In this document: positions 51,053 to 63,916 of the stretch, one piece after another
Position numbering within the stretch: position 1 is the first letter of the stretch
Layout: each line of letters begins with the position of its first letter
NCBI RefSeq assembly: GCF_026212465.1
Contig: NC_080050.1
Location: 2,421,001 to 2,485,000 of the forward strand
Length of the DNA: 64,000 nt
Direction: 5' to 3'
Origin: Amaranthus tricolor
Lineage: Eukaryota; Streptophyta; Magnoliopsida; Caryophyllales; Amaranthaceae
Position numbers and translations under genes: made by a program
Notes under the pieces: generated by a model
Seen by the model: only the letters and a program-made list of their open reading frames with translations
What the model was told of the DNA's origin: nothing
The model's database searches: none

Positions 51053-51424
51053 ATGGAAAATAGTAAGAATGGATCCAAAACTACGACTTTATACGAAGAT
51101 TTGTTACCCGTAATGGCTGATAAGCTCGATGTTGAGACGTTTGTTTTGGAGCTTTGTGGAGGGTTCAGGCTGTTAGCTGATCCTGATAAAGGGATGATCA
51201 CGCCTGAGAGCTTGAGGAAGAACGCGAGTCTTCTAGGAATGGAGGCGATGAGTAGGGAAGACGCAATTGACATGGTTCGTGAAGGAGATCTTGATTGGGA
51301 TGGAATGCTAAATGAAAGAGAATTTTGCATATTGATGGTGAGGCTTAGTCCTGGAATGATGAATGATGCTGAAATGTGGCTTCACAAAGCTATTGAACAG
51401 GAACTTCAATCACCAACTGCTTAG
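51053..51424 (+). CDS. KIC/PBP1-type single EF-hand calcium-binding protein
   Basis: An intronless 123-residue protein. It matches the plant KIC/PBP1 group throughout: YEDLLPVMADKLDVE at 14-28, FRLLADPDKGMITPESLR at about 38-55, and one EF-hand loop at residues 79-90 with ligands D79, D81, D83, N87 and E90, followed by FCILMVRLSPGMM. In Arabidopsis, KIC binds the kinesin-like KCBP and PBP1 binds the kinase PINOID, both in a Ca2+-dependent way. Which partner applies here cannot be told. Loop position 4 is Trp (codon 51296-51298) where these proteins usually have Gly. The calcium ligands are unaffected. Small intronless genes are typical of this group. Confidence 0.93.
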   Translation: MENSKNGSKTTTLYEDLLPVMADKLDVETFVLELCGGFRLLADPDKGMITPESLRKNASLLGMEAMSREDAIDMVREGDLDWDGMLNEREFCILMVRLSPGMMNDAEMWLHKAIEQELQSPTA

Positions 51425-51492
51425 TTTAGTACAATTTACGTAGGTAACATTGTATTATCTGCATGAAATAATTGTTTCCTTTGACATACCAA

Positions 51493-51496
<4 letters not shown>

Positions 51497-51577
<81 letters not shown>
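51497..51577. repeat. (TA)n microsatellite of about 80 bp
   Basis: An uninterrupted TA run about 75 bp after the EF-hand stop codon. It probably lies in or just beyond the 3' UTR. Confidence 0.95.
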
Positions 51578-51578
<1 letters not shown>

Positions 51579-52520
51579 CACAATTCAGAATTAACATAGC
51601 GTTCTATGCCTTGCCACTAATGGTTCTAATATGATCGAGAAATTTTCATAAAGATAGTGAATGCATTTTTTTTTTGTTTCGAGATAAAGATAGCCCCTTA
51701 GAGCTCACCTTACAAGGACCGAAGGAGAGAGTTAATTTTTCCGTAAATTGTGAGACTTGAATTCGTGGCGCAAGTGCGGAAGAATAAGCCATCAATCAGT
51801 TCTATTTTTCGGTTTTTATGGTTTTATATTGGGTTACATCAAACATGTTCTCAACTGAACCAATATAAATTGAGATATCATCAAGTCTTGTGTGAGACCT
51901 TTTCAGCGTGACATGAGTCCATACAAGCAGTCCAATTAATACTATTTTTTTTAAAAAAAAACAACTAATTAAATAAGTTAAAGTAATTTTATTCTAGTTT
52001 TATTTAAAGTAAATATTAGATCAGCCTATATTAAGTCATCTCATGATGAGACGGTCTTAATAAAAAATTTGTCTTGAGATACACACTAAAAATAATTTAT
52101 GGTTAACTTTCTTCTAATGTATATACCATTAAAATTGACCAACAATCAAGCAATAGAAGAATTAGTATAATACAAAGAACAAAATTTAAAGCGAACGAAG
52201 AACCGAAGAAGATTTTTTTATTTAAAGCGAGAATCTTTCTTGGCAAGGCATTTCTAAATACCAATAAACTTTCAACATTGCAATTAGTAAGAATAGACTT
52301 AAATCAAATGCCATTACAAAGTAGATTATAACCACAAGAGCCATCTCATAGATATTTGTCTACAGGGATTCTAAAAGATAACAAGCCTTCACAACAACTA
52401 AGACTAAAACAATAATTTCTGATTGTCCCATACTAAATTCATTTATAAAGAAAACTGGACAAGTTTTTCCATATCCGATATGATGCAGTCACAAAATGAC
52501 ACTTGACGAGCTGTGAAGCT
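51578..52520. other. Convergent intergenic region, EF-hand gene and RS31-type gene
   Basis: About 51690-51800 shows a weak minus-strand tRNA-like A/B-box pair (ACGAATTCAAGTCTCAC) that may be another SINE. A GTGTGAGACC...GAGACGGTCTTAAT inverted pair at about 51890-52055 looks like a small foldback. The final 200 bp should be the RS31-type 3' UTR. Confidence 0.4.
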
Positions 52521-55500
52521 TCAAGTTCTTGACCTCCGAATCGGTGATCGGCTGTTATAAACAAAGTGATGATCAGTAAAACAATTAAACTTTGGAATTT
52601 GGATACACTAGAAAGTAGTATGGAAGTAATGGTATGAGACCTACCTGCGGTATCGAACATACCCAGGACTTCGGTGCCTCTCATATGAAGGACCATTGTA
52701 TCGATCATAAACAGGGCTGCGAGGACGATCATAGCCAGGACTTGGCCTACTGCGACGATAAGGAGGAGTTGGGGAACGGCGGTGGGGCATTCTGCCATAG
52801 CCTCTCGGGCTATAATTTTTGTTATTTCTGTCATCTTGTTCATCATCATCACGGAGAGCATATTCAACTGAGATTACCCTGTCCACAAGTTTGCTGCAAA
52901 ATTTACAATATGATAATGGTAAGTTTCATTACCAGCCAAAGACAAAGACAAACAAAATTCCAACATGATGAAATGGAATATAACCTCATATTGGTACATT
53001 CAAGGGCCTTGGTAGCATCTTCTTGGGTCTCAAACTGCACAAATGCAAAGTTTCGCCGAATTCGGACACTCAAAACCTTTCCATATGGCTCAAAGTGTCT
53101 CTCCAGATCCCGATCACGTGTCCTGATTGGATCAAAGTTTATGACAAACAAGGTCTTAGTAGGTCTTGCACTCGAACCCTTGGGTGCATCACGAGCCCTG
53201 CCCCTTTCACCCTGCAGCAAAAATTACAGGTCTTATTAGTAAAACATTCCCGACCAATAAAGTATCAAGTAGTTAACCCAATCTTCCTTAATTTAGGTGG
53301 CATAAATTAAAAGAGAGGAAAAGGGTTTTGGCTAAATACATAAAATGGAGAATCAAGGAAATTGAAAACAAATGCTGGAAATTTAATAATGCACCACATC
53401 AGCAAAATAAGAAAGATTTGTAGCAAACTAGCAATATTTATCTTCCACAAATCAATAAGGGAAGTGTCAATCTCAAGCAGCCACGCTTTATCTCGCATGT
53501 GCATACAGAAGTAGTTACATACCCTGGCCCATTCCACTGAGAGCCTACGCTTGTCATAGCCAAATGGAACATTGTCCAAACCACGAATGGCATCCTCTGC
53601 ATCACGCTCATCTTCAAAGTAAACAAAAGCAAACCCTGCGCAAAAAGAAATCATGTTGAGGAGCTATGAAGCTAGGTAGGCACTACAGCCGTAGCCAAAC
53701 AATTACTCAGCCACAAGATGACTTTTCTCTGGCAGTAACTTGAAAAAGTACAACACCTGAACATATGTGTAGGGCTGATGCACTTAAGGATGTAGAAGCG
53801 TGCAGGATGACAATATCAAGGTTGGCATATTATTATTCTAAGTCCAAAATTTCAGATCTGTAATCGCAAAGCATGCTTCACCAAATCAAAGAGCACAATT
53901 TTCAGGATAAAGAGGTATGGCAAGACAGACAATGAGAGCCCACAATGATCTAAGGAAGAGTGCATGGCATGATTTGATTGTGCCAAGGATGACCATTCTT
54001 GGTAAAAAGACACTCAAAGCAGTGTAGAATGAAGGATGGATGATCAGGTTGAAGAAAATGCAGTACGTTTCCATCTGATTTGTGGAAAGCACGAGGCTTC
54101 CTTTCCACTAGAATGTTCTAACGCAGAGTGTAGTAGAGTCCAGATGGAAGCTCAGAGCCCTGCGCCAAAAGAAACACTTAATATGGAGAAATTCTCCGAA
54201 CAAAGTGTACACCTCCGGCTGCCATCAAATTCTGCAGTGGAATATTTGACATTTCCACCTTATTAATATTTTTCAGCCATGATTAGTAAAAAGATGGTTA
54301 AAATGCTGTCAGAATTAGTTCAGAAGAAGTTCTAAATGCAGAACTGTTTTAGATGTAATGGGCTTAAAACTATACTTTCCCATGTAAACATATGCCAAAA
54401 AAAAGCAGAAGGAGCATTTCCATGCCACTCAACAAAAAAGTTTCAACATGAATTAACATATTTAAAATGCTTAAACAAATTTATGAAGAAAACAAAAGAA
54501 TTTTTTCATCAAGACATACAGGCCAAAATCTATATATAGCTTATATGGCCCATGCAGTGCCCTTCTCTTGTGAATCATTACAGCCATTCACATAACACAA
54601 GCATTGTAAATCTCATAGCTACAAAGTATATCCCACCACCAACACGAATAATGGACGGAAGTTCAAGAAACTTAGCGTAAAATGAACAGTTGACCTATCA
54701 TAAGCTAAGGTACAACTAATATAGCCCATGCACCGCCTTTTTCTTGTGAATCGTTACAGGCGTTTACATTTCATAGGCATTCTCAATCTCATAGCTACAA
54801 AATATCTCCCACCGCCAACTACGAAAAATGGATAGAAGTATAAAAACATTGGCATAAAATGAACAACTGACCTATCATTAGCTAAGCTACGTAATCTCTC
54901 CATTAAAAAACTGTGTACTCTTCAGGCTAATCACCATTTTAAGTTAGATAGATAATCAAAATGTCAAATGTGACCAATGAAGTTCAAGCATAACATTTCA
55001 CGCGTACCCTGTCTCCCACACAATTGCACAAATATTAAGAAAATGGTGGGAACATATTGTGTAAATAGAATTAAAAGGAAAAGAGAGCAAGAGAAAATGT
55101 GTGAATAAGAATTAAAGAAAGTGAAGGCATTATGTGGACAAAGAAAGTACTACATTCTATTCCCGCACTTGATTTAAAGAAATCAATTTCTCAATAAATT
55201 ACAACTTTAAGTCTAAAACGCTAGTATTCATCAAAACTTATCTCAAGTTGGTGTTTGGTTTGGATAAAAACATTTCCTTAAAAAACAATTTTACATGAAA
55301 ACCATTTTCTAATGGAAATCCAAATGATAATAGACTTTCATTTGTTTGATTTGATGGAGAAGTCTTGGGGGAAAAGGAGGTCGTGAGGATGGAAAAGTAA
55401 AGGAACGTTCATTTCTGTCAATTTTGAAAGAAAAAATGTTCACAAAGTATTGAAAAACTCATCCGAAAAATGGTTTCCACCCAAACCATACACCCCTAAT

Positions 55501-56302
55501 GTCAAATGACATTAGTTTTGAAATTTTCGCCTAGCGATGGGTTGGGTGTTTTGGCAGGGTTGGGCTAGGAGATTCATCAAGACAAGTGCTGCAGCTTTGA
55601 GTCCCTAAAGACAAGAACCTCCGTTCCCTCTTTGGTTTTAGCCTCGGAAGAAGATTATTTATCCAAACACCCATCAGTTATATTTTTTCTTCTATCTGGG
55701 TTATTCTTGGATTCTTTAACTTTTACTAAATTGTGAATCGCCTCACACCCAGTACCTAGCTCTTTTGCCGGGCTCCTGAAGTGTAGGTTCTCCAGACCCT
55801 TAGAGCCTTGGAGCACTCAGTGCCGTTTTAAAACTAAGAATGACATGCAGTACATCAACAAAAAAAAACATCACCCAAGTAAGCTTAGTCTGGAATTTCA
55901 AACCCTAGTTAATAGAAGATAACCGGAACTTTAAAAAAGTAAGCTAATATATGCTCCAAACTCCAAAGCTCTAAACCCAATCCAATACTACATACAAAAA
56001 ACGCACCTAAACTACGCAAAAACCCTAATAACTTGATCATATTGAGCCCTAAATTAGGTTCATCCAAAGTAAAGCAACGCGTTATTATCACATTAATTCA
56101 ACAAATTCAGCATTTCTAGGAAATCAAAATGAATGAAAAAAGTTTCAAGCTGAAAAATAATCGATAGCGGCAAAATAGAGAAATAATATAAATTACCAGA
56201 TTTCATATCAACGCGTTCAACTCTGCCATACTTTGAAAAGAGTCGTTCAAGATCAGATTGACGAGTATCATACTCGAAATTTCCAACGAAAACTGGCCTC
56301 AT
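52521..56302 (-). CDS. RS31: RS31-type serine/arginine-rich splicing factor
   Basis: Five exons on the minus strand: 56302-56197, 53635-53523, 53211-52985, 52893-52645 and 52551-52521. All phases agree and the protein has 241 residues, against 264 in Arabidopsis RS31. RRM1 (about 1-72) opens [21 protein letters not shown] with RNP1-type FAFVYF. RRM2 (about 91-160) has [17 protein letters not shown] and RNFAFVQF. The C-terminal tail is RS-rich, with repeated Y/R-R-S-P-x-Y units, and finishes [14 protein letters not shown] proteins of this plant-specific subfamily choose splice sites in the nucleus. The last exon is only 31 nt of coding sequence. Reading through its donor would end the protein at a TAG 2-4 nt into the intron. 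Intron 1 is 2.56 kb, as in other plant SR genes where it is often alternatively spliced. A 5' UTR intron (about 56439-56326) is also possible. Confidence 0.95.
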
Positions 56303-57453
56303 CGTTCTTCACTTGAAATGCTTGACTGCTTAATTAGTAACAAATAAGGTAAGCTAATCTTGAATAAACTTGGATTACTGAGAATATCGAAAAACAAAAA
56401 CGATTAGGAAACGATAATGTGCAGATAATGAATCATTACCTTCGATTCAGCTTGGTAGGAAGGAGGGAGAGAAACCCTAATCGCGAACCGCTCAAAATTT
56501 TGGGGGAGAAAATATTTATTTTGGGCGCAGGGGAGAAAATGTTTTTTAAACAGGAAGAAACAAGTTAAAGTCATATATAGAGGAAGAGCCCTAATTTTTT
56601 TGAGAATTTTTTTTTAAAAAATTACCTAAAATAATTTAACATTTTTACGATTTTTCTACAATAATTCTAACTATTGATTAACTATAAATAATCTAAACTT
56701 TATAAGGCATTTGCCTTAGTAAACTTAAGTATTCAAATGACCTGCTCTAGTAGGCAATTTACTAAAAAAAAATAAATTGAAAATTAATATAAAGTAAGAA
56801 AAAAATTTTAAATTTACATGAAAAATTCTAACATTTTTTAACATTTAGTTTAATTTATCTTTTATTTTTAAAACAATAAAACTTACTCTAGCAGGTCATT
56901 CAATTATTCTAGATAATTTTTTTTTCAACCTATTTTAGAAAAATTAAGGATATTAAGCCTAGTATTTTTCCTTTCTCTTCAAAAAAAAGTCTAGTATATA
57001 TATTTTTTCCTTTAAAAAAAAGTGTAGTATTTCTATTTTTATCCACGTGATAAGACTAAATTTATTTAGTGAATGTTTAATAGTATTAACAAGGCAAAAA
57101 TAGGGATTTTTTTGTCAAGTTTGTGAAAAACCAATTGTAAATATTTTTTAATTATTGTCTACATGATACCATTTAACTTGTGCGGTAAATGATTTTGTAG
57201 TATTAATGAAGTAAAAATAGGAATTTTTCGTTAACTTTATAGAAAAAACTATTGTAATTATTATAAGTAAAGGCGTAACATTTATGATCTTTATAATATC
57301 AACTTTATACCTGCCTTTACTTGAATTACCACTCAGCTTATTGCTTTCTCATGAAGAATTGTTGGCAATCTCGTCAGTCTTTTATCTTAGTTTATTTATA
57401 GAAATAGTCTTAAGCTGACCGCCTTGATCAGACTCCACTAGTCACTCGCTATT
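56303..57453. other. Promoter side of the RS31-type gene; AT-rich spacer
   Basis: The first 250 bp should be 5' UTR and promoter. CCCTAA motifs near 56476 and 56589 are in telo-box-like form, common in promoters of translation and RNA-processing genes. The remainder is AT-rich with no gene. Confidence 0.45.
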
Positions 57454-57458
57454 CATTA

Positions 57459-58008
57459 TGTTGTTAATGGTGACTCAAATTAGCTGGCACTATTGAAGAA
57501 GATGAGTAATGGTCAAAGAGGACCTCCGCGGGGCGCGAAGAGGCTGTTGCCTCAGTCTGCAGGGCGCGGAGTGCGTTCTGTTTCCACTTTGCGGCTCGCG
57601 TAATTTTACACGGTTCGCGTAATTGCGGTTTCTTTTCACGGGAGATGTCTTTTGGGACGGTTACCTTTATTTGTGGTCGGTTATTTGTGGTTACTTAGAC
57701 CCCAAGTTGTCTTTCAAGATGGTTTTATTATATATACCTTCTCTTGTTAGCACTAGAGATTAATGATTCACAAATTGAGAGAGATCACAAGAGAGTCATT
57801 ATAATTTGTGATTGTGAGTGTGATTGTAATTCATCTTGTAAAATCTTTGCGATCATAGTGAAAATAATTGATCTCGGTGCCGGTGGACGTAGCTACCACA
57901 TTGATAGTGAACCACGTTAAATCTCTCTTGTCATTTTCTTATTATTTGCATTGAATTTCTTATTGTTTCATTTTTGTTCATCGACTTTACTTCCGCTGGC
58001 GTACAACA
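57459..58008 (+). repeat. 5' LTR of older Copia element
   Basis: Begins TGTTGTTAATGG (a TGT duplicated relative to the 3' LTR) and ends GTACAACA. It has 31 bp absent from the 3' LTR, bounded by GGGCGCG direct repeats (about 57534-57570), so the 3' copy probably lost it by slippage between those repeats. Confidence 0.93.
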
Positions 58009-58061
58009 ATTGGAATCAAGAGCTCAGGTTTTAAGTCCTAGGAGAGTTTTTGAGTGAAACA

Positions 58062-61000
58062 ATGGCTGGAGATTCTACAATAAGAATTGAGAAATTCACC
58101 GGGAAAAATAGCTTCGGGCTATGACAAATAAAGATGAAGGCTCTGTTGAAACAGCAGCAAATCTGGCGTCCGTTGGCTTCAAAGAGCATTACTGCGGGGC
58201 CGGAAGACGGATTAACTGACGGGCAATTAGCAGTAATGGAGGAAAAGGCTCATTCTACCATTTTGCTAAGTCTGGATGATCATATCATCACGGAGGTCGC
58301 TGATCAGGCTACAGCGGCGGAACTTTGGATGAAATTGGAGTCATTGTATATGACTAAGTCGCTGACCAACAAATTATTGCTGAAGCAGCGGTTTTTCAGC
58401 CTCCGAATGCAGTCAGGTACTCCCTTACGGGAACATCTTGAAAAACTTAACTCTATTTTACTGGATTTTCGTAACTTAGATGTTAAAATAGATGATGAGG
58501 ATGTTGCGTTGATTTTACTTGTGTCTCTACCGTCTAGCTATGAGAATTTTGTGGAGTCTTTTATTGTTGGTAAAGACTCCCTGACCCTAGAAGAAGTGAA
58601 GGCAGCACTTCATACTAGGGAACTTCGTCAGAAAGCTATAGGTGATAACGGGGAAAGTTGCAGTGGGTTGTTTGTTAAGTCCGGAAAGTCTAAAAGGAAG
58701 AAGGGGGCTAACAAGGGCAACAATATTGGGTCGGGTGCTGGAAACGGCAATGAGGGATCTGGTAAGACTGCGGGGAAGACCTGTTATTACTGCAAAGAAC
58801 CGGGTCACTTTAGGGCTAATTGCCCGGTGAGGAAGGGCAAGTCCCAAGCTGCTGTAGTTGAGGGAAAACCGAAGGAGAACTATAATTCGGAGGAAGATTT
58901 GGCATTAGTGAGTTCTGCTAAGTCAGGGGATTTTTCTGATGATTGGGTTCTAGATTCGGGGTGTTCATTCCACATGAGTCCTCGTCGAGATCGGTTTGAC
59001 ACGTATGAGTCTTGCAATGGGGTAATGTTATTGTAGGTAACAACGCACCTTGTAAGGTTACGGGTAATGGATCCATGAGATTGAGGACTAGTAATGGGCG
59101 AAAATTGACATTGACTAGGGTGCTGCATGTCCCTGCTTTGGGGAAGAATCTGATTTCATTGGGTGCCTTGGATGATTTGGGGTACAATGGAGCGTTTTCA
59201 GAAGGGGAGCTGTCCATTTATCGAGGTTCGGAGTTGGTACTTAAAGGTACCAAGAGGAACACCCTCTATGTCTTTGAGGGTGTCACACTGCCAAATTCTG
59301 CGGTTTGCGCATCAGCATCTCACCAGGAGATGACCAAGATTTCGCACATGAGGCTTGGTCATATGGGGGAGAAGGGGATGCAGTTATTGTCTAAGAGGGG
59401 TCTATTATCCGGGATCAAGGATGCCAACCTTGAATTTTGTGAGCATTGTGTGTTTGGGAAGAAACACAGGTCAAAGTTCAGCAAGGGTGCAACCATTACT
59501 GATGAAGTACTCGATTCCATTTAGATTGCTGGGGTCCATCTAGGGTTGAAGGTATAGGAGGTTTTCGCTATTTTGTGTCATTTGTAGATGACAAATCCCG
59601 ATACACATGGCTTAGGTTGCTTAAGTCAAAGGAAGAGGCCTTCAAAGCTTTTAAGCAATGGAAAGCTTTGGTGTAGAATCGACAGGGTAGGAAGATCAAG
59701 AAGCTACAAACAAACAATGGGCTAGAGTTTTGCAAAGAGGAGTTTAATCAGTTTTGCGCAAATGAGGGTATTGGCCGGCATCATACCGTCAGGATGAAAC
59801 CAAAGCAGAACGGTGTTGCAGAGCTGGTTAATCAGACACTGCTTGAGAGAGTTCGATGCATGCTCTCTAATGCAGGGCTTGGGATGAGGTATTGGAGTGA
59901 AGCTGTGATGACAGCTTGTTACATCATCAATAGGGGTCCTCACTCGGGAATTGACTTCAAATTCCCGTTTGAAATCTGGAGTGGTAAGTTTCCTAGTTTC
60001 TCTAGTTTGAAGATCTTTGGTTATGTTGCTTATTATCATGTTAGTGAGGGTAATCTGGATCCACGAGCCAAGACGGGGTGTTTTGTTGGGTACGGTGATG
60101 GTGTGAAGGGGTTTAGGATCTATTCACCTTCGGAGGGTCGAGTCATTCTTAGTAGGGATATCACTTTTGATGAGAGCACCATGTATTCCAAGAAGTGCTC
60201 GGAGTCTTCTGATTTGGGAAAGGAAGGGGAGAACATACTACAGACAGATGGGGTGCTTGAGGTATGTCAATCATCCATTGTTGATTTACCTCGAGTGCAG
60301 TTTATTGATGATGATGCTGAGGTTCTAGTGCCGAGTACTCCTGAACCTGAGGTTGTTACATCTTCACCTAACTCTGGGGAGGAGGTGGAGCAGTCTAATC
60401 AGAGGTCATCTAGTCAACCTGATACTATTCTTGAGAAGCCTAGACGAGTTATCAAGAAGCCTGTTAGATTGATTGAAGAGATGGAAGGAAGAAATTGCTT
60501 TGTTGAGAATTTGAAAGGTTATGCATTGAATGTAGCTGATGATGTAGAGTCATATGAACCTGCCACGTATAAACAAGCAATTAGTTGTAGTGAGTCAGCG
60601 CAATAGCTTGCTGCAATGGGTAAAGAGATGCAGTCTCTTTACAAGAACAAAGTGTGGGAACTTGTGAAGGTACTAGAGGGGAGGAAGCTTGTAGGGTGTA
60701 AGTGGATTTTTAAGAAGAAAGAAGGGTCATCTGAATCTGAGAAAGTTCGTTTTAAGGCTACGCTAGTTGCAAAGGGGTTCAGTCAGGTAGAAGGGGTTGA
60801 CTTTGTGGAGATATTCTCACCGGTGGTTCGACATACTTCTATTCGTGTGATATTGTCCATTGTAGCACATTATGACCTTGAGATGGAGCAGCTGGATATT
60901 AAGACGACTTTCTTCCATGGTGATTTGCAGGAGGAGATTTTGATGAAGCAGCCCGAGGGATTCGAGATTCCAGGAAAAGAGCACTATGCATGCAGATTGC

Positions 61001-62116
61001 TAAAGTCATTGTATGGACTTAAGCAATCCCCTCGGTAGTGGTACAAGAGGTTTGATTCTTTTATGGTTTCGCATGGTTTTATAGAACCTCGTATGATTGC
61101 TTTGTGTATCATAGTAAGTTGGATGACGGTTCCATGATTTATTTGTTGTTATATGTTGATGACATGCTTGTTGCCATAAAGAATAAATCGGATATTGTTA
61201 GACTTATAGAGTTGCTTAACTTGGAATTTGACATAAAAGATTTGGGTCTAGCTAAGAAGATTTTGGGTATGGAGATCTATAGGGATCGGGCTAGAGGTAA
61301 GCTTTTCTTGACTCAGAAAAGTTACATCGAAAAGATTTTGTCTCGTTTTGGGATGGAGAAATCGAAGCCTATAAGTACACCAACATCTGTGAGCTGCAAA
61401 TTGTCTTTGTCTATGTCACCTCAAACTGAGGAGGAGTTGGCGTATATGTCTAGAGTTCCTTATGCTAATGCTGTTGGTTGTTTGATGTATGCTATGGTCT
61501 GTACTAGGCCGGATATTGCGCACGCTGTCAGTGTTGTGAGTAGGTTCATGGCTCGACCTGGGAGAGAGCACTGGCAAGGGGTGAAAAGGATTTTTCGCTA
61601 TTTGAGAGGGACAGCTGATATTGGTCTTGTGTATGGGAATGGTAAGGAGTGTTTGGTAACTGGATATAGTGATTCTGATTATGCAGCTGATGTGGACACC
61701 AGGAGGTCGGTGACCGGGTATGTGTTTACTTTAGGTGGTTCTGTGGTTAGTTGGAAGTCTACATTGCAGTCTTCGATTACGTTGTCTACTACTGAAGCTG
61801 AGTACATGGCTTTAACTTCTGTAGCTAAGGAGTCTATATGGCTCAAGGGCCTTGTAGGTGAACTGGGTATCGCACAGGTTTTGCTACGGTGTATTGTGAT
61901 AGTCTAAGTGCCATCTGCTTAGCTAAACACCAAGTACACCATGATCGGACCAAACACATTGATGTCAGGTATCATTTCTTACGTACTGACAAGAGGGTAA
62001 AGGTAAAGAAGATCGGGACCGCTGACAACCCAGCTGATTTCTTTACTAAGTCTATTCCATTTAGTAAGTTTAAACATTGCTTAGACTTGCTAAATATTGA
62101 TTACTATGTGATGTAG
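58062..62116 (+). pseudogene. Copia gag-pol with many lesions
   Basis: From the ATG at 58062 an in-frame TGA comes at 58122-58124. Gag then continues with a zinc knuckle (CYYCKEPGHFRANC near 58781) and protease (LDSGCSFHM near 58951). Frameshifts occur near 59015 and 59520. Integrase has a stop at 59674-59676, and its second catalytic residue is Asn (QTNNGLEF where TDN is usual). Stops at 60604-60606 and 61036-61038 and frameshifts near 61090 and 61885 break RT and RNase H. The RT motif YVDDM (near 61155) and RNase H pieces (YSDSDYAADVD, STTEAEYMA, CDSLSAICLA) are still readable. At least three stops fit G-to-A or C-to-T changes, consistent with decay of methylated DNA. Confidence 0.93.
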
Positions 62117-62404
62117 TAGGCCCTTAGGGGCGATGTTGGGAAGCTCCTGTTGTAGGCTTGTTGGCCTTAAGGTGGAGCTTGCCCGGGGCTTGTGATGCAG
62201 GTGGAGCATTATGAGTTGTTATACTTGGTGACAAGTATGTGATAGGTCTTGGTTGGAGACTTGTCGGGATGAGTCTTGGTTGAAGACTTATCGGGATGTA
62301 CGGCTTATGCATGAGCTTTACATCGGGTTTTGGCTTCAGATATGTTCACTTTGTGTTGATGAAATCGTTTGCTGAATACGAGTTTTCGTCAAGGTGGAGA
62401 TTTT

Positions 62405-62920
62405 TGTTATTGGTGACTCAAACTAGCTGGCACCATTGAAGAAGATGAGTACGGGTCAAAGAGGACCTCCGCGGGGCGCGGAGTGCGTTCTGTTTCCACT
62501 TCGCAACTCACGTAGTTTTACACGGTTCGCGTAATTGCGGTTTCTTTTCACGGGAGATGTCTTTTGGGACAGTTACCTTTATTTGTGGTCGATTATTTGT
62601 GGTTACTTAGACCCCAAGTTGTCTTTTAAGATGGTTTTATTATATATACCTTCTCTTGTTAGCACTAGGGATTAATGATTCACAAATTGAGAGAGATCAC
62701 AAGAGAGCCATTATAATTTGTGATTGTGAGTGTGATTGTAATTCATCTTGTAAAATCTTTGCGATCATAGTGAAAATAATTGATCTCGGTGCCGGTGGAC
62801 GTAGCTATCACATTGATAGTGAACCACGTTAAATCTCTCGTGTCATTTTCTTATTGTTTGCATTGAATTTCTTATTGTTTCATTTTTGTTCATCGACTTT
62901 GCTTTCGCTGTCGCACAACA
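62405..62920 (+). repeat. 3' LTR of older Copia element
   Basis: Begins TGTTATTGGTGACTC and ends GCACAACA, followed by the second CATTA. Confidence 0.93.
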
Positions 62921-62925
62921 CATTA

Positions 62926-63842
62926 ATCTAAAATAAATAAACATATAAACAGATTTTACCCTAAGGTAGGACCCGAGAGGGTCAGCTGGAGGGAGTATGA
63001 GCTCATATTTTGCCATGGGCGTCGGGTGCCTGATAACGCCCTTGGTCGTGTCACTATGCCATGAATAGAGAAAAGATCCACTACATTTGAATATACTTCG
63101 AGGGATTAGACGTTCTGAAAGCAAATCGTGGAGTAAATAGGAAGTGTTAGGTACAAGAGTAAAACCCTTATTGTCGTTCAATGTTATTGTATTCACTTGT
63201 TTTGTAAGTTCTAACTACCATAAATTTGTTGATTACTGACGTGTACTGTTTGTTTTCACTGTTGATGGCTTGTCTCTAATGCCCCTGCTATGACACGTTG
63301 GTCTATGATCTTACGTTGAGCAACGGGGTTATCATAGATAGACATTACAGGTGATGGAGCTTTTTTGCATTGCATATGGGGGAAATGAGTAAGAATCTTG
63401 AAGTATACAATAATCTTATTGTCTACATGTAGTTTCTTTTTAGTTAAATTGTCTATGTTTTAAGTTTGAGGTACATGTCCTCCTTTGTATAAGTTATTTT
63501 TGCTGCGTTGTTTTTGTAGTTTGTAAGAGTTAAACAGTTTATCATTCTCTTCCTTACTTCAAACTCAAGCGTTTACGTTGGAACCACAATCCATGCTTAG
63601 CATGTCGACTGAGAATTAGGCGATGATCATTCCGCCGTGATATGTTGTTACAAGGCCGATAGTGCCTCTCCTTTATTATGTTTTATTGATCATTGTTTGT
63701 TTAGTGCGTCCAACTTTAAGGCAGATGTTGCCGAAATTTCCGCACGATCTTGTTTTGAAGTTTTCTAATTCCTTTAATCAAATCATCCAACTTAACTTCC
63801 CTTTTTCCTTCTTTCAATATTTATTTTATATTTTATTTTTAA
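62926..63842. other. Flank beyond the older Copia, no gene identified
   Basis: 63000-63200 is less AT-rich and both strands are partly open, but no family or splice pattern is evident. The rest is AT-rich. The window ends about 80 bp after the next small element. Confidence 0.4.
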
Positions 63843-63916
63843 TGTAACACCCGAATTTCCTCCGTTTCCCTGCGGTTTTGGTTTCGTATATAGGTCAGAA
63901 ATTTAAGGGTGTTACA
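63843..63916. mobile_element. 74-bp TGTAACACCC element, relative of 38081-38180
   Basis: Starts TGTAACACCCGAATTTCC and ends GGGTGTTACA, with an internal GGTCAGAAATTTAAG like the GGTCGGAAATTCAGAG of the first copy. It has one right-end unit where the other copy has two. No target duplication is visible at these ends. Confidence 0.6.

Larger units (their letters stand above)
57459..62920 (+). mobile_element. Older Copia LTR retrotransposon, defective
   Basis: A 5462-bp element flanked by the perfect 5-bp duplication CATTA (57454-57458 and 62921-62925). LTRs are 550 and 516 bp and differ at about 22 aligned sites (roughly 4%) plus a 31-bp indel. A degenerate Met-type primer site (TTGGAATCAAGAGC at 58010-58023) follows the left LTR, and AAGGTGGAGA (62391-62400) precedes the right one. 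Domain order and an intact DSG protease motif place it in Copia, different from the element at 2008-6952. LTR divergence makes it clearly older. Confidence 0.95.

Noticed and set aside
62843..63196. 117-codon minus-strand frame beyond the older Copia
   Set aside because: It starts within the LTR region, shows no motif I recognise, and has no splice or promoter context. An organellar insert was considered but could not be supported.
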